From NCBI GenBank assembly GCA_947168365.1, contig CAMVLO010000014.1, positions 1 through 64,000 of the forward strand: a DNA stretch of 64,000 bases, in the 5' to 3' direction. The first letter of the stretch is position 1; the number at the start of each line of letters is the position of its first letter. The position numbers and the translations under genes are program-made. Under the pieces are notes generated by a model that saw nothing but the letters and a program-made list of their open reading frames with translations, did no database searches and was not told where the DNA came from. Origin of the DNA: UBA3824 sp017541145 (lineage in GTDB: Bacteria > Bacteroidota > Bacteroidia > Bacteroidales > UBA3824). Shown one piece after another: positions 16,461 through 25,979 of the stretch.

Positions 16461-19400
16461 TTATTTCAAAAGTATTACGTGACCTTGCTGTTGGAAAAAA
16501 GATTTGTCCCTCAGCGTGGTAGTTGATTTCCAAACATACAATCCCGGAGGACAAGGTCTGCCGTTTCGTGTTCCGTCCCAACCTTCGTTGATATTGTTAC
16601 CGCGATAAACAATAACGCCCAAACGATTGAGAATTACGATTTTGAACTCGGCAACATCTCCGTGAATCGGCTTGAAAACGTCGTTGAGACCGTCACCGTT
16701 CGGACTAAAAGCTGTAGGGAACACAACTATCGGTGTTGAAACCACAACTACTGCATTTTTAACTTCCGAAGTATCACTACAAGAATTACTTGTATTTACA
16801 ATCAACGACAATGTGTAAACTCCGTCGTACTCAAATTTGTGCTCGGCAGTACGTCCGGTTTCTGTTTTACCGTCACCAAAATTCCAAATACAATGGTCGG
16901 ACAACGAATTTTGAGATTCCACTTTCAAAACCTGACCGGCATACAATGTATCAAGATTTTGTATAAATCCGGCTGTCGGTTTCGGGTATACATGAATTAC
17001 TTTTGTAGTAGTAGCCTGTACACCGCAATCACCATAAATTGTCAACGAAACTGTATAATCTCCGGCGGCTTCGTATTTATGATCTGTTGACCAAACATTG
17101 TAAACCGGCTGAGATCCGTCGCCGTAATCCCACATACAGGAATCAGAATTTGCTGACTCGTTTTTGAATTTTACGGATACCGGTTGACATCCCGATGCTG
17201 TATCTGTTTTGATAACAGCATACAACGGACGACCTTCTATCACAAAATTTTCTGTTACCTCGTCAGAACAAACGCCGTCGCTTACTTGCAATATAATATT
17301 GTAACTACCGCAAGTTTCGTACTCATGATTATTTACATGAAGTTCATCTGATGTAGTTCCATCGCCAAAATCCCAATGAGCAGTTGTAATATTCGGTGTC
17401 AGGTTGATAAAATTTGCGATATTGTCAGGCCAAACTATTGAATTTGTTTGCATAACTAAATTCGCTTTTGGCTTAGGAAATACAGTAACGTATGCCGACG
17501 AAGTATCCGAACATCCTGCACCCGTTGTCAACATCAACGACGACTCAATTTTGAATTTTTGAGTAGTTGTTAACGGATTCACTAAAGTATATTCTGTCGG
17601 TTCGGTACGGTCATAAATTAAATCTCCGTTTGAAATTTTATAATTTGCAATACCTTCATGTTCCTGAGTAATAACGATTTTCAACGGAGAACATCCTTCG
17701 TCTACACTTACCGAAAATTTAGCAATATTATCCGGTCTGTTAATTGTAAGTTCCTCAGATTCTACAAGACAATCATTATCGTCTTTGAGAATCACTTTGT
17801 AAACACCGTCGGAAAGTTCCCTAAAAAGTCCGGTGTTTTGCTGCCAAGATTTTCCGCCGTCAAGCGAGAAAAAATATGGTCTTGTACCGCCGTGACCTGC
17901 CGAAATAATTTTTCCGGTATTACCTGTAAAACATACAACATCGTAAGCCTCAGCTTCTATTGTAAGCTCCTCCGGATTGGTAACGGATATCGTAATACAA
18001 TATTTTTGTGTACAACCGTTTTCATCCATGGCTTTTACTTTGTATGTTCCGCGATCCAAACCTGTAATTTTCGGATCTGTGTAATCATAATTTTCGCCGT
18101 TATCAATCGAATATTTAAAATTACCTGTTCCGCCGTTTGCTGTTACATCAATTTCAGCCAATTCGCTGTCGTGACAACGTATTGATTTTACAAGTTTTGC
18201 AGAATAAGAAACGGCTTCCGGCTCTGACAATTCCGGATAAGCAAATACTTTACAATTGTTAGCATCTCTTACCGCAACTTCAAAACTGTGAGCACCAAGT
18301 CCGGTAAACTCTCCCGTTTCGTTGGATTCTGAAGCACTTAAACCTGAAATTGAATAAGTTAACGGTTCAACACCGCCTTTACAATTTATTTTCAATGAAC
18401 CTGTTAAATCGCCGTGACATTTTTCGATGTTAACAATATCAATTGACGAAATTTCCAATTTTTCAGGCTGTTCTATCGTAAAACTGCCTTCCAACGTACA
18501 TTTATAATAATCTTCTACAAAAAAATCATATTCTCCGGCTTTCAATCCGTCAAGAAAACCGTCATACGTCAACGGATCATCATAACCGTTGAAGAAAAAC
18601 TTATAAGGAAAATCAACTTGAAATTGTCTTCCGCCGGTTACTTCAATTACGACCTCGCCGTTTGACTGACCGTTACAAGTAACAGGAGTTGTAGTAATCG
18701 ATGTTATCTCCATCTTGTCGGGTTCGGTAATCGTAATATCCACGTCTCTGGTTGTAATACAGCCGTTTGCATCTTGCACTGAAGGTTTGTAAACTCCCGC
18801 CGGAAGATTTTTAAACTCTCCAGACTCATTATTGAAATTTACGCCGTCCAACGAATATAACAATTTTCCAGTACCACCTTTACCCGAAAAAACTATGCTA
18901 CCGTTGTCCGAACCTTTACAACCTTGAACTTCATTATAGTAAAGACCGAAAATTTCAAGCGGAGTAGGCTGCGAAATCGAAATGGAAACCGGTAAAAATG
19001 TACAACCATTTGCATCTTTCGCCACTACGGAATATCCGTCTACTGCACCTTTTAGATTATTAAACGACCAATCGTCAACAAAGGTTTCACCTCCGTCGAT
19101 AGAATATTTGTAAGGTTTTGTACCACCTTTTACAACAATATCAATTCCGCCGTTGGCATCGCCGTAACATGTAGAAACCGGAGTTGCCCGTATCTGTGTG
19201 ACTTCAAATTCATTAGGCTGTTCAATAGTATAACCTTTGCTAAAAGCAAGACATCCATTGTTGTCTTTTATAGAAAAATCATAGGCACCGGCATACATAT
19301 CAATAATTTGCGGATTTGTAAAATATCTGTAATAATTTTCGCCGGATTTGGAATAACCGTAAGAATATGGAGTTACGCCGCCTTCTCCTGTCAAAATTGC

Positions 19401-21566
19401 AGAACCTGTTTTGTTACCGTAACAATCAACATCTGAAATTTCAACATCAGTAAGATGAAGTTCTTCGGGTTGAGTAATTTTAAAATCCGTTGTTACGCCG
19501 CTACAACCATTTTGGTCTTTAGAATACAATTTATAGTCACCGGCAGCAAGTTTGCCGATAATAGCAGCTGATGTATAATCATCTATGGAAACTGAATTTG
19601 CAAAATTGTCAACAGAAAAATAATATGGCGATGTACCACCCGACGCAAATGCGAAAACCTGACCTTTTGCATCGCCATAACACAAATTTGCATCGCTGAT
19701 AGGTGTTACTGTTAAAACTTCAAATTTAGTAGGTTGTGAAATAGTAATCTCTGATGTAGTTTTTGTACAACCCTTAGAGTCAATAATAAACGGATAATAA
19801 ATTCCGGCACCCAATGTCGGGAAAGATCCCGAAGATTGCAAATTGCTGTCGTCACCGGTCAACGAATACTGAATGTCACCTGTACCGCCCGAAGACACAA
19901 TTTCAATACTTCCGGTTTCATCTCCAAAACATGTTTCTACATCTTTTGATTTTATTGATTTGAATGCCAAAGGCTCAGGCTCTGAGATAATTACTTCGTC
20001 ACCAACTACCAAACAACCTTTGCCGTCAGAAACATACGGCACATAATTTCCGGCTTTCAAATCGCTAAAAATCGGAGAATTTAAAAACGAAACTCCTCTC
20101 GTAAGTGAATAATAATATGGTTGTGTACCACCGCTGACTTTCATTTCGAGTGCTCCGGTACGATCGCCGGAACAGCCTTCTACGTTGGTAACAACTGTCT
20201 CCTCGTAAATTAATTTATCCGGCTGAGTTACAACAACATCTTCGCCATAAGTAATTGTACAGTTGTTACGGTCTTTTACAACAAGGTTGTAAGTACCGGC
20301 AGCAAGACGCGAAAACTGATTGAGACCATTATTGTATGTTACGCCGCCGTCCAACGAATAATCTATCGGTCCGTTGTCACCGAAAATTACTGATACAACA
20401 ACACTTCCGGTAAGATCACCGTAACATTTTTGGATATTATTGATTTTAACTTCTTCAATAGAAAGCAAAACATTTTCACCAATTTTTACTTCTTGAGGTT
20501 CTGTTAAACATCCTTTGTTGTTGCGAACTCTTACAGAATAATTTCCACCTGTAAGATTTTTGAAAATATCGCTGACCTCATTCGGATACGAACCGTCGAT
20601 GGAATAATAATACGGTGTGTTGTTGCCGGTGGATTCCGAGGCTTTGATTTTGATTTCACCACTTTTAGCACCGTAACAAAGTATATCTTTTTTTTCGATA
20701 TCCAACTCAATTTCAGCAGGTTGAACAACAGTTACAAGACTATTTCTCGCCACGCACCCCGAAGCCACATCGCGAATCATTACGGGATAACCTTTTGCAA
20801 CCAAATTTTTGAAAGAATACGAAGTTGTATTATGACCCGGATCGGTAAAAGATGCTCCGTTGTTAACAGAATATGTATAGTAAGGTCCTGCACCATGCGG
20901 AGTTACAAGCACTTCACCGTCTTCGTAACCATAACATGTAACATCAGTAACCTCGGCATCCACCGTAAAATCTTCAATCTTAATATCATCAATTGCAACG
21001 TTGGAATATATATCAGAAGTTTTATCAACTGAAAATTTCAAAATTACATCTTCTACACCTGCATAATCGTCAAGACAGACATTAATTTTTACCCAATCTT
21101 CACCAAGATTTTCAAAATTACGCCAAAGATCAACATAATAATAGTCACCGTTTGCTTTTGCATAAACATGAAATACAGCACCATCACCATTGTTGAAACA
21201 AGCATTAAGGTAAAAACTCAAAATCGGGTTCTTTAAATCCTTGAAATTGAAATGCTTAATCATTTCAACCGATTTAGAAGGTCTGTCATTGTAAGTATCA
21301 ACAAAAGCAAAACGGTTTCCGGAATGTGCAGCCGAAGGTCCGGTAAGAATTTTTAAAGTACCGTTTTCCTGAATTGTATGCTGTGCAGAATTACCTGTAC
21401 CACATTTCCATTGCACACTTCCGCCATCAGGCACAGGACTCCAACCGTTCAAACCGGATTCAAAACCCTCCGTATGCGGATACGTAGAAACCTGAGCAGT
21501 TACATTTTCAACAAATAGTAGAAAAAAGAAAAAAAGAAATATATTATTTTTTACAGTTGATTTCAT
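16461..21566 (-). CDS. Giant SprB-repeat/PKD surface protein with type IX (type B) sorting domain
   Basis: 1,701 residues from the ATG at 21566, preferred over a TTG four codons upstream because the signal peptide MKSTVKNNIFLFFFFLLFVENVTAQ then starts the protein. Order: a MAM/jelly-roll-like domain (about 25-200; EGFESGLNGWSP...DDIKIEDF), 13 SprB-type repeats of about 75-80 residues (about 205-1275; each with a CYGDxTGS-like core), three PKD-like domains with WDFGDG, WDYGDG and WNFGDG (about 1398, 1478, 1563), and a CHU_C gliding-type C-terminus (FPTAFSPNGDGLNDVFKP, from about 1615). By family knowledge it is exported by the type IX system and displayed outside, probably as an adhesin or motility protein. 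Confidence 0.92.
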   Translation of the reverse strand: MKSTVKNNIFLFFFFLLFVENVTAQVSTYPHTEGFESGLNGWSPVPDGGSVQWKCGTGNSAQHTIQENGTLKILTGPSAAHSGNRFAFVDTYNDRPSKSVEMIKHFNFKDLKNPILSFYLNACFNNGDGAVFHVYAKANGDYYYVDLWRNFENLGEDWVKINVCLDDYAGVEDVILKFSVDKTSDIYSNVAIDDIKIEDFTVDAEVTDVTCYGYEDGEVLVTPHGAGPYYTYSVNNGASFTDPGHNTTSYSFKNLVAKGYPVMIRDVASGCVARNSLVTVVQPAEIELDIEKKDILCYGAKSGEIKIKASESTGNNTPYYYSIDGSYPNEVSDIFKNLTGGNYSVRVRNNKGCLTEPQEVKIGENVLLSIEEVKINNIQKCYGDLTGSVVVSVIFGDNGPIDYSLDGGVTYNNGLNQFSRLAAGTYNLVVKDRNNCTITYGEDVVVTQPDKLIYEETVVTNVEGCSGDRTGALEMKVSGGTQPYYYSLTRGVSFLNSPIFSDLKAGNYVPYVSDGKGCLVVGDEVIISEPEPLAFKSIKSKDVETCFGDETGSIEIVSSGGTGDIQYSLTGDDSNLQSSGSFPTLGAGIYYPFIIDSKGCTKTTSEITISQPTKFEVLTVTPISDANLCYGDAKGQVFAFASGGTSPYYFSVDNFANSVSIDDYTSAAIIGKLAAGDYKLYSKDQNGCSGVTTDFKITQPEELHLTDVEISDVDCYGNKTGSAILTGEGGVTPYSYGYSKSGENYYRYFTNPQIIDMYAGAYDFSIKDNNGCLAFSKGYTIEQPNEFEVTQIRATPVSTCYGDANGGIDIVVKGGTKPYKYSIDGGETFVDDWSFNNLKGAVDGYSVVAKDANGCTFLPVSISISQPTPLEIFGLYYNEVQGCKGSDNGSIVFSGKGGTGKLLYSLDGVNFNNESGEFKNLPAGVYKPSVQDANGCITTRDVDITITEPDKMEITSITTTPVTCNGQSNGEVVIEVTGGRQFQVDFPYKFFFNGYDDPLTYDGFLDGLKAGEYDFFVEDYYKCTLEGSFTIEQPEKLEISSIDIVNIEKCHGDLTGSLKINCKGGVEPLTYSISGLSASESNETGEFTGLGAHSFEVAVRDANNCKVFAYPELSEPEAVSYSAKLVKSIRCHDSELAEIDVTANGGTGNFKYSIDNGENYDYTDPKITGLDRGTYKVKAMDENGCTQKYCITISVTNPEELTIEAEAYDVVCFTGNTGKIISAGHGGTRPYFFSLDGGKSWQQNTGLFRELSDGVYKVILKDDNDCLVESEELTINRPDNIAKFSVSVDEGCSPLKIVITQEHEGIANYKISNGDLIYDRTEPTEYTLVNPLTTTQKFKIESSLMLTTGAGCSDTSSAYVTVFPKPKANLVMQTNSIVWPDNIANFINLTPNITTAHWDFGDGTTSDELHVNNHEYETCGSYNIILQVSDGVCSDEVTENFVIEGRPLYAVIKTDTASGCQPVSVKFKNESANSDSCMWDYGDGSQPVYNVWSTDHKYEAAGDYTVSLTIYGDCGVQATTTKVIHVYPKPTAGFIQNLDTLYAGQVLKVESQNSLSDHCIWNFGDGKTETGRTAEHKFEYDGVYTLSLIVNTSNSCSDTSEVKNAVVVVSTPIVVFPTAFSPNGDGLNDVFKPIHGDVAEFKIVILNRLGVIVYRGNNINEGWDGTRNGRPCPPGLYVWKSTTTLRDKSFFQQQGHVILLK

Positions 21567-21594
21567 GATTATATACAAAGATGTTGTTACGATG

Positions 21595-21602
21595 CAAATT
21601 TA
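21595..21602 (-). promoter_or_regulatory. -7 box for the SprB-repeat operon
   Basis: TAAATTTG on the minus strand (plus-strand CAAATTTA), about 29 bases before the chosen ATG. No clear -33 TTG is at the ideal distance (CAG at 21622-21624). It faces a plus-strand -7 box at 21625-21632, so the two promoters overlap. Confidence 0.5.
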
Positions 21603-21624
21603 TAAAAAAAGACGTGATTTTCAG

Positions 21625-21632
21625 TAAATTTG
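21625..21632 (+). promoter_or_regulatory. -7 box for rnz
   Basis: TAAATTTG matches TAnnTTTG and predicts a leader of about 84 bases. No -33 TTG at the ideal spacing. Confidence 0.45.
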
Positions 21633-21722
21633 TTGCTTAAAACCAAACAAAAAATAAAAAAATCAATTATTAATTTTTTTTTATTAATTTAGCAATTTTG
21701 AAAATGATAACAACATCTTTAT

Positions 21723-22637
21723 ATGTCACTAAGTATTAAAATATTAGGTTGCGGCTCGGCACTACCGACTACGTTGAGAAACGCAACGGCTCAAATTATA
21801 AAACATAACGAAAGACCGTATTTGGTGGATTGTGCAGAATCTACTCAGGTTCAAATGCGCAAATACAGCATCAAATTTGCGGCTATCAATCATATTTTTA
21901 TTTCACATCTTCACGGAGATCATTTTTACGGAATTTTCGGATTGTTGTCGTCGTTCAGCCTGATGGGCAGAACGGGCGAAATTTATTTACATTGTCCGGA
22001 AAAACTTCAGCAAATGCTTGAATCTCAATATTCTCCGCTTGACGTAAATGAATTGGGATTCAAATTGATTTTCGTACCGCTGATACCGAACGAAGTAAAT
22101 TTAACTTACGAAAACAAAAATCTCGAAGTGTATTCCGTGCCTTTGAAACACAGAATTCCAACTTGGGGATTTATTTTCAAGGAAAAAATCAAAGAAAGAA
22201 ATATCATAAAAGAAGTAATTCCGAAATACAACCTTTCGATTGCAGAAATTGTAAAAATAAAAAACGGTTGCGAATTGATGCTCGAAAACGGTACAATAAT
22301 TCCGAATTCAGAACTTACAACCGATCCGCCACACCCGAAAAGTTACGCGTTTATCACTGACACTGTGAAACTTAACTCTGTAGCCGAAGCCGTAAAAGGC
22401 GTAGATGTTTTGTATCACGAGGCAACTTACGATTCATCGCTGACGGAACGCGCCAAAGAAACTTTTCATACAACTACAATTCAAGCGGCTGAAATTGCAA
22501 AAACTGCGGGCGTAGGAAAATTAATAATCGGACATTTTTCCAGCCGATATCACAGCACGGAAGAACTTGAAAAACAAGCGCAAACAGTTTTTCCGAATAC
22601 TGTTTGCGCCGAAGATGGTATGGAAATAAATATTTAA
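21723..22637 (+). CDS. rnz: Ribonuclease Z
   Basis: A 304-residue metallo-beta-lactamase-fold endoribonuclease that trims tRNA 3' ends. The N-terminus MSLSIKILGCGSALPTT and the zinc motif HLHGDHFYG (His62-His67) are diagnostic. Later FITDT, HEATYDSSL and GHFSSRY supply the remaining metal-binding and AxDT-type motifs. The length matches the short bacterial form. Its stop codon overlaps the stop of the convergent TPR gene by 4 bases. Confidence 0.96.
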   Translation: MSLSIKILGCGSALPTTLRNATAQIIKHNERPYLVDCAESTQVQMRKYSIKFAAINHIFISHLHGDHFYGIFGLLSSFSLMGRTGEIYLHCPEKLQQMLESQYSPLDVNELGFKLIFVPLIPNEVNLTYENKNLEVYSVPLKHRIPTWGFIFKEKIKERNIIKEVIPKYNLSIAEIVKIKNGCELMLENGTIIPNSELTTDPPHPKSYAFITDTVKLNSVAEAVKGVDVLYHEATYDSSLTERAKETFHTTTIQAAEIAKTAGVGKLIIGHFSSRYHSTEELEKQAQTVFPNTVCAEDGMEINI

Positions 22638-24754
22638 TCGATTTGATTGTTTTTCCTAAACATCAAATAATCCAAAATCAAAGCAGTATCGCTGAGTTCG
22701 TCAGCCGAATTGTCTTTGTTGTAATCGGTTTTCATTGCATCTTCAAGTTTTTGAATTGTATAATCCTCACAGTCAAGAGCTTGAAGATAATAATTCATGG
22801 CATCAATATTTTTACCGATTTTACGACAGATGTGCCCCGCCAAAACATAATCCTCAGCTTCTTTGTCGGCTTGAGGAATTTTGTTGGTATATTTCAACGC
22901 CTGCTCAAACTTTTGCAACTCGTAACTGCACCACGCAATCGGACGGAAAACTTTGGTATTTTTTTCATCCAAATATTCTACCTTGAAATAATATTTCAAA
23001 GCTTCATCATAATTTTCGGTTTCAAGCAAACAACGTCCGATAGCAGTTGCAATCGAAAGATTATCAGGATCTTGAGATTCTGCTTTACGATAAAATTCCA
23101 AAGCTTTGAGCGGCTCACCAAGTTTTCTGTAACATGAACCGATTTTCTTGAGATTCCAAATTTGCTTGTCATCAAAAAGTTGTGCCTTGTTGAAACAATC
23201 CAACGCTTTTTGGATATCACCAAATTTTTGAGCCGAATAACCCATTTTTTGGAAAATCTCAAAATTCGGATCTTCAGTTGAAATTCTTTCAAAGATGTCA
23301 AACGCCTGACGGAAATTCTCATTTTTAAAGAAGTACTCTCCTATTTTGCGTTTTTCTGCAACCGTATCAAGCACTTTATCAAATAATAATGTGCCAATAG
23401 GCGACAAAGATTTATCAAAGATGTCAACAAAATCTTTACCTATTCTACTGATTTTGAAGAATCTGTACAAATCCTGAACATATTGTGTCATGATCTTGTA
23501 CCCAAATTCCGGTTTGTGCAAAAGTTCGTCTTCACGGCGGATTTTATTCATTTCGCCCAACTCGCCCGTAAATAATTTTCCCATTGTACCACGCTGAGAT
23601 TCCGGCATAAGACTGACACTTAGACAGAACGAATATTTATCTGAATTACATATAAAAGGCGCACCTTCCAATCCGTCTACAAATTTCTGAAAATTGAAAT
23701 TCGTATCTTTAAAATTATTCAGAAGTCCTTGAATTTCGGGATGTTGCGATGTAAAAGGATAAAACCAATTTTCCAAACGATTGAAAAAACTGAAAGATTT
23801 CAGCATCGAAAATGTATTGATAAAAACATCGCTGCCTTCAAGCTGAAGTTTAGAAACTTCTGCCATTTTGTCAAGCAATTCGGGATCTTTTTCAAAAAAG
23901 TCACCCCAATCGGGATTTGTTTCGTCCCAACTTTCGATATTTGACGAATCTGAAATCATTTTATCTTTTAAGCCCGACGATATTTTGCTGACAGTCGGTA
24001 AGATTTCGTCGTTGATTATTTTTGTAATTTTATCAGTGTTAATTGCCTTGATAAACTGAATTACAACGTTATGATATCTTTCTTTAAAATCCTTGGAATC
24101 AATCAGTTGTTGAAACAATTGTGGCGTTTCGGAATACAGTTTGAATCTTTTGTTGTAAAAATATGTTACAACAAAAATTCCGACCAAAGCACGCTGCCAA
24201 ATTTGCTCCTGATTGGTAAGATAAAGCAATGTCAACAACCTGAATTTTTTAATGTCAAAAAACAATAACAGACTCAATGTCAACGCACTAACAATCAATG
24301 AAAGATTTTCAACCGAAATTTGGTCAGAATCTTTGGCACTTGTAATCATTGCCTCAGAATCGTTGCCAAGTTCCTCATTATGAATCAGATAATTGAACCA
24401 ATCAATTGAATTGGAATTGTTCGGTTTTTCGGACGGTTGCAAAAAAACGTTGTTGCTAAGAATTGCAGAACAGTTATTTTTTTTCAGCAAATAATTTCTC
24501 ACACCGTCTGCCAACATCAACAAAGATACTTGCAACTGACAAAAAATTTTATCACGATTTGGATCTTTCAAGCCTTCCACAGAATATTTAAGCATAAATT
24601 TATAAGTCTGCTCCACCATCATAAGAGGCGACGAAGAATCATTTTCGTTGATAACATTCTGATTCTTAATAGCAACGATGGCGTCATAAAGTCTGCCGGA
24701 ATATACTGCTTTTACAATTTGTTTATGTATATTATTGATATCTGTTTTGTTCAT
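22634..24754 (-). CDS. TPR-repeat protein of unknown function
   Basis: A 706-residue, cytoplasmic-looking protein without a signal peptide. Residues about 1-470 are helical with no recognised domain and include a short hydrophobic stretch near 175-200. From about 485 to 690 there are five or six tetratricopeptide repeats, such as KMGYSAQKFGDIQKALDCFNKA and AIGRCLLETENYDEALKYYFKV. TPRs indicate a protein-binding scaffold. There are no operon partners. Confidence 0.8.
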   Translation of the reverse strand: MNKTDINNIHKQIVKAVYSGRLYDAIVAIKNQNVINENDSSSPLMMVEQTYKFMLKYSVEGLKDPNRDKIFCQLQVSLLMLADGVRNYLLKKNNCSAILSNNVFLQPSEKPNNSNSIDWFNYLIHNEELGNDSEAMITSAKDSDQISVENLSLIVSALTLSLLLFFDIKKFRLLTLLYLTNQEQIWQRALVGIFVVTYFYNKRFKLYSETPQLFQQLIDSKDFKERYHNVVIQFIKAINTDKITKIINDEILPTVSKISSGLKDKMISDSSNIESWDETNPDWGDFFEKDPELLDKMAEVSKLQLEGSDVFINTFSMLKSFSFFNRLENWFYPFTSQHPEIQGLLNNFKDTNFNFQKFVDGLEGAPFICNSDKYSFCLSVSLMPESQRGTMGKLFTGELGEMNKIRREDELLHKPEFGYKIMTQYVQDLYRFFKISRIGKDFVDIFDKSLSPIGTLLFDKVLDTVAEKRKIGEYFFKNENFRQAFDIFERISTEDPNFEIFQKMGYSAQKFGDIQKALDCFNKAQLFDDKQIWNLKKIGSCYRKLGEPLKALEFYRKAESQDPDNLSIATAIGRCLLETENYDEALKYYFKVEYLDEKNTKVFRPIAWCSYELQKFEQALKYTNKIPQADKEAEDYVLAGHICRKIGKNIDAMNYYLQALDCEDYTIQKLEDAMKTDYNKDNSADELSDTALILDYLMFRKNNQID

Positions 24755-24912
24755 ATCTTTTAAAAAAAAACAAGTAAATTATCTGCAATTATAAGAAATT
24801 AAATTCAATTTTAAAGCCGTATTTTTCAAAAGTGACAAAAAGTCAGGAAAAAAACTTCAAAAAAGATTCAAAAAAATTTCAATGAATTATTTTTTACATC
24901 AACACTTTTATT

Positions 24913-24920
24913 TATTTTTG
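24913..24920 (+). promoter_or_regulatory. -7 box for the OmpA-family gene
   Basis: TATTTTTG, 19 bases before the ATG at 24940. No clear -33 element. Confidence 0.4.
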
Positions 24921-24939
24921 CAGAAAATAATTGAAAATT

Positions 24940-25749
24940 ATGTCTACAGAAACTCAAACAAGTAACGAAACCGTTACACAAAACACGAAGGAAAAATCAG
25001 GCTCAAAATTTTGGGTATGGCTACTGGCAATCGCATTGATAGCTTCAGCGGGCTTTTATGTATGGGACAAAATACAGTCAAACAAAAAATACAAGAAGTT
25101 AGAGGCTGAGCATCAGCACACAGCGGCAGAATTTCTGAAATATAAAAGCGAAAACGAATCAATGGAATCCAATTATTCGGATCTCCAAAAACGCTACGAT
25201 GCACTCAACTCTCAAGTTGGTGGTAATCAGACAGAAATCAATTCTCTCAAACAACAGCTCGCAGCCAAAGATTCAGTTTTGAGCTCACTCAACAGCTTGG
25301 TATCAAATGCGTTGAAAGGTTTTTCTACTGACGAACTAAAGGTACAAGTAAAAGACGGAAAACTTTACGTTTCTCTTATGGACAAACTTCTTTTCAAATC
25401 AGCAAGTGCCGAAGTAGAATCCAAGGGTCAAAACGCAATCAAAAAATTAGCTAAAGTGTTGGCTAACAATCCGGATTGCGGAATTTTGGTGGAAGGTCAT
25501 ACCGACAATCAACCGATAAAAAATTCAGTTTACAAAGACAACTGGGATTTATCAACAGCTCGCGCAACTACCGTTGTGAGATTGCTGTCGGAAGGCGGTT
25601 TGGCACAAAAACGTTTGACAGCAGCCGGTCGCGGTGAATTTTCACCTGTAGCATCCAACTCAACAGACGCAGGTCGCGCTCAAAACAGAAGAACTGAAAT
25701 TATTTTGACACCAAATTTGCTTGATGAAGTAGCAAAAATTGCAAAATAA
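24940..25749 (+). CDS. OmpA/MotB-type peptidoglycan-binding protein with N-terminal anchor
   Basis: 269 residues from ATG 24940 (an in-frame TTG lies three codons upstream). A polar head is followed by one TM segment (about 24-43, FWVWLLAIALIASAGFYVWD), a coiled coil (about 47-125) and an OmpA C-terminal domain (about 140-265). The last carries LVEGHTDNQPI, NWDLSTARATTVVRLL and RAQNRRTEI, the peptidoglycan-binding signature. The inner-membrane anchor, coiled coil and OmpA order resembles MotB-like proteins more than OmpA barrels. No MotA partner is adjacent, and a flagellar role is not implied. Confidence 0.9.
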   Translation: MSTETQTSNETVTQNTKEKSGSKFWVWLLAIALIASAGFYVWDKIQSNKKYKKLEAEHQHTAAEFLKYKSENESMESNYSDLQKRYDALNSQVGGNQTEINSLKQQLAAKDSVLSSLNSLVSNALKGFSTDELKVQVKDGKLYVSLMDKLLFKSASAEVESKGQNAIKKLAKVLANNPDCGILVEGHTDNQPIKNSVYKDNWDLSTARATTVVRLLSEGGLAQKRLTAAGRGEFSPVASNSTDAGRAQNRRTEIILTPNLLDEVAKIAK

Positions 25750-25774
25750 TCAGTTATAAATAATTTACAAAATC

Positions 25775-25817
25775 AAAAAAAGGTTATCGGATAAAATTTT
25801 TCCGGTAACCTTTTTTT
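25775..25817 (+). terminator. Terminator of the OmpA-family gene
   Basis: Stem GGTTATCGGA / TCCGGTAACC flanked by an A-run and a T-run (25775-25791 / 25801-25817), ending in TTTTTTT. Confidence 0.85.
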
Positions 25818-25833
25818 GTTAAAAAAATTTTCA

Positions 25834-25841
25834 TATATTTG
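25834..25841 (+). promoter_or_regulatory. -7 box ahead of the 22-codon remnant
   Basis: TATATTTG inside TTTTCATATATTTGCAATAT. The same 20-base string, or nearly so, recurs upstream of the 59-codon gene at 32909, and a shorter version precedes the gene at 40376. Confidence 0.5.
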
Positions 25842-25866
25842 CAATATAAACAATATAGTTAGTAAG

Positions 25867-25935
25867 ATGTTAGAAGAAAACGACATAAGAAGGCTTCAAC
25901 GATTTGAAAATTATTGCAAGGCATTAGACAAATAA
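25867..25935 (+). pseudogene. Possible 5' remnant of an HI0074-like substrate-binding gene
   Basis: ATG to TAA encodes MLEENDIRRLQRFENYCKALDK (22 residues). This resembles the conserved first helix of HI0074/HepT-like nucleotidyltransferase-associated proteins (IRWxQRFxNxxKAL). A promoter-like box lies 26 bases upstream, but the frame stops at once and no continuation appears in the next 40 bases. It is read as the surviving start of a deleted gene; it could also be a genuine tiny ORF. Confidence 0.4.
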
Positions 25936-25979
25936 AAAATCAAGTACAAACAGAATATCATAATTCAAAAAAATTAATC

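Noticed and set aside
16461..21566. A tandem DNA repeat array
   Set aside because: The protein repeats are clear, but their DNA copies have diverged enough that no exact tandem repeat was seen by eye.
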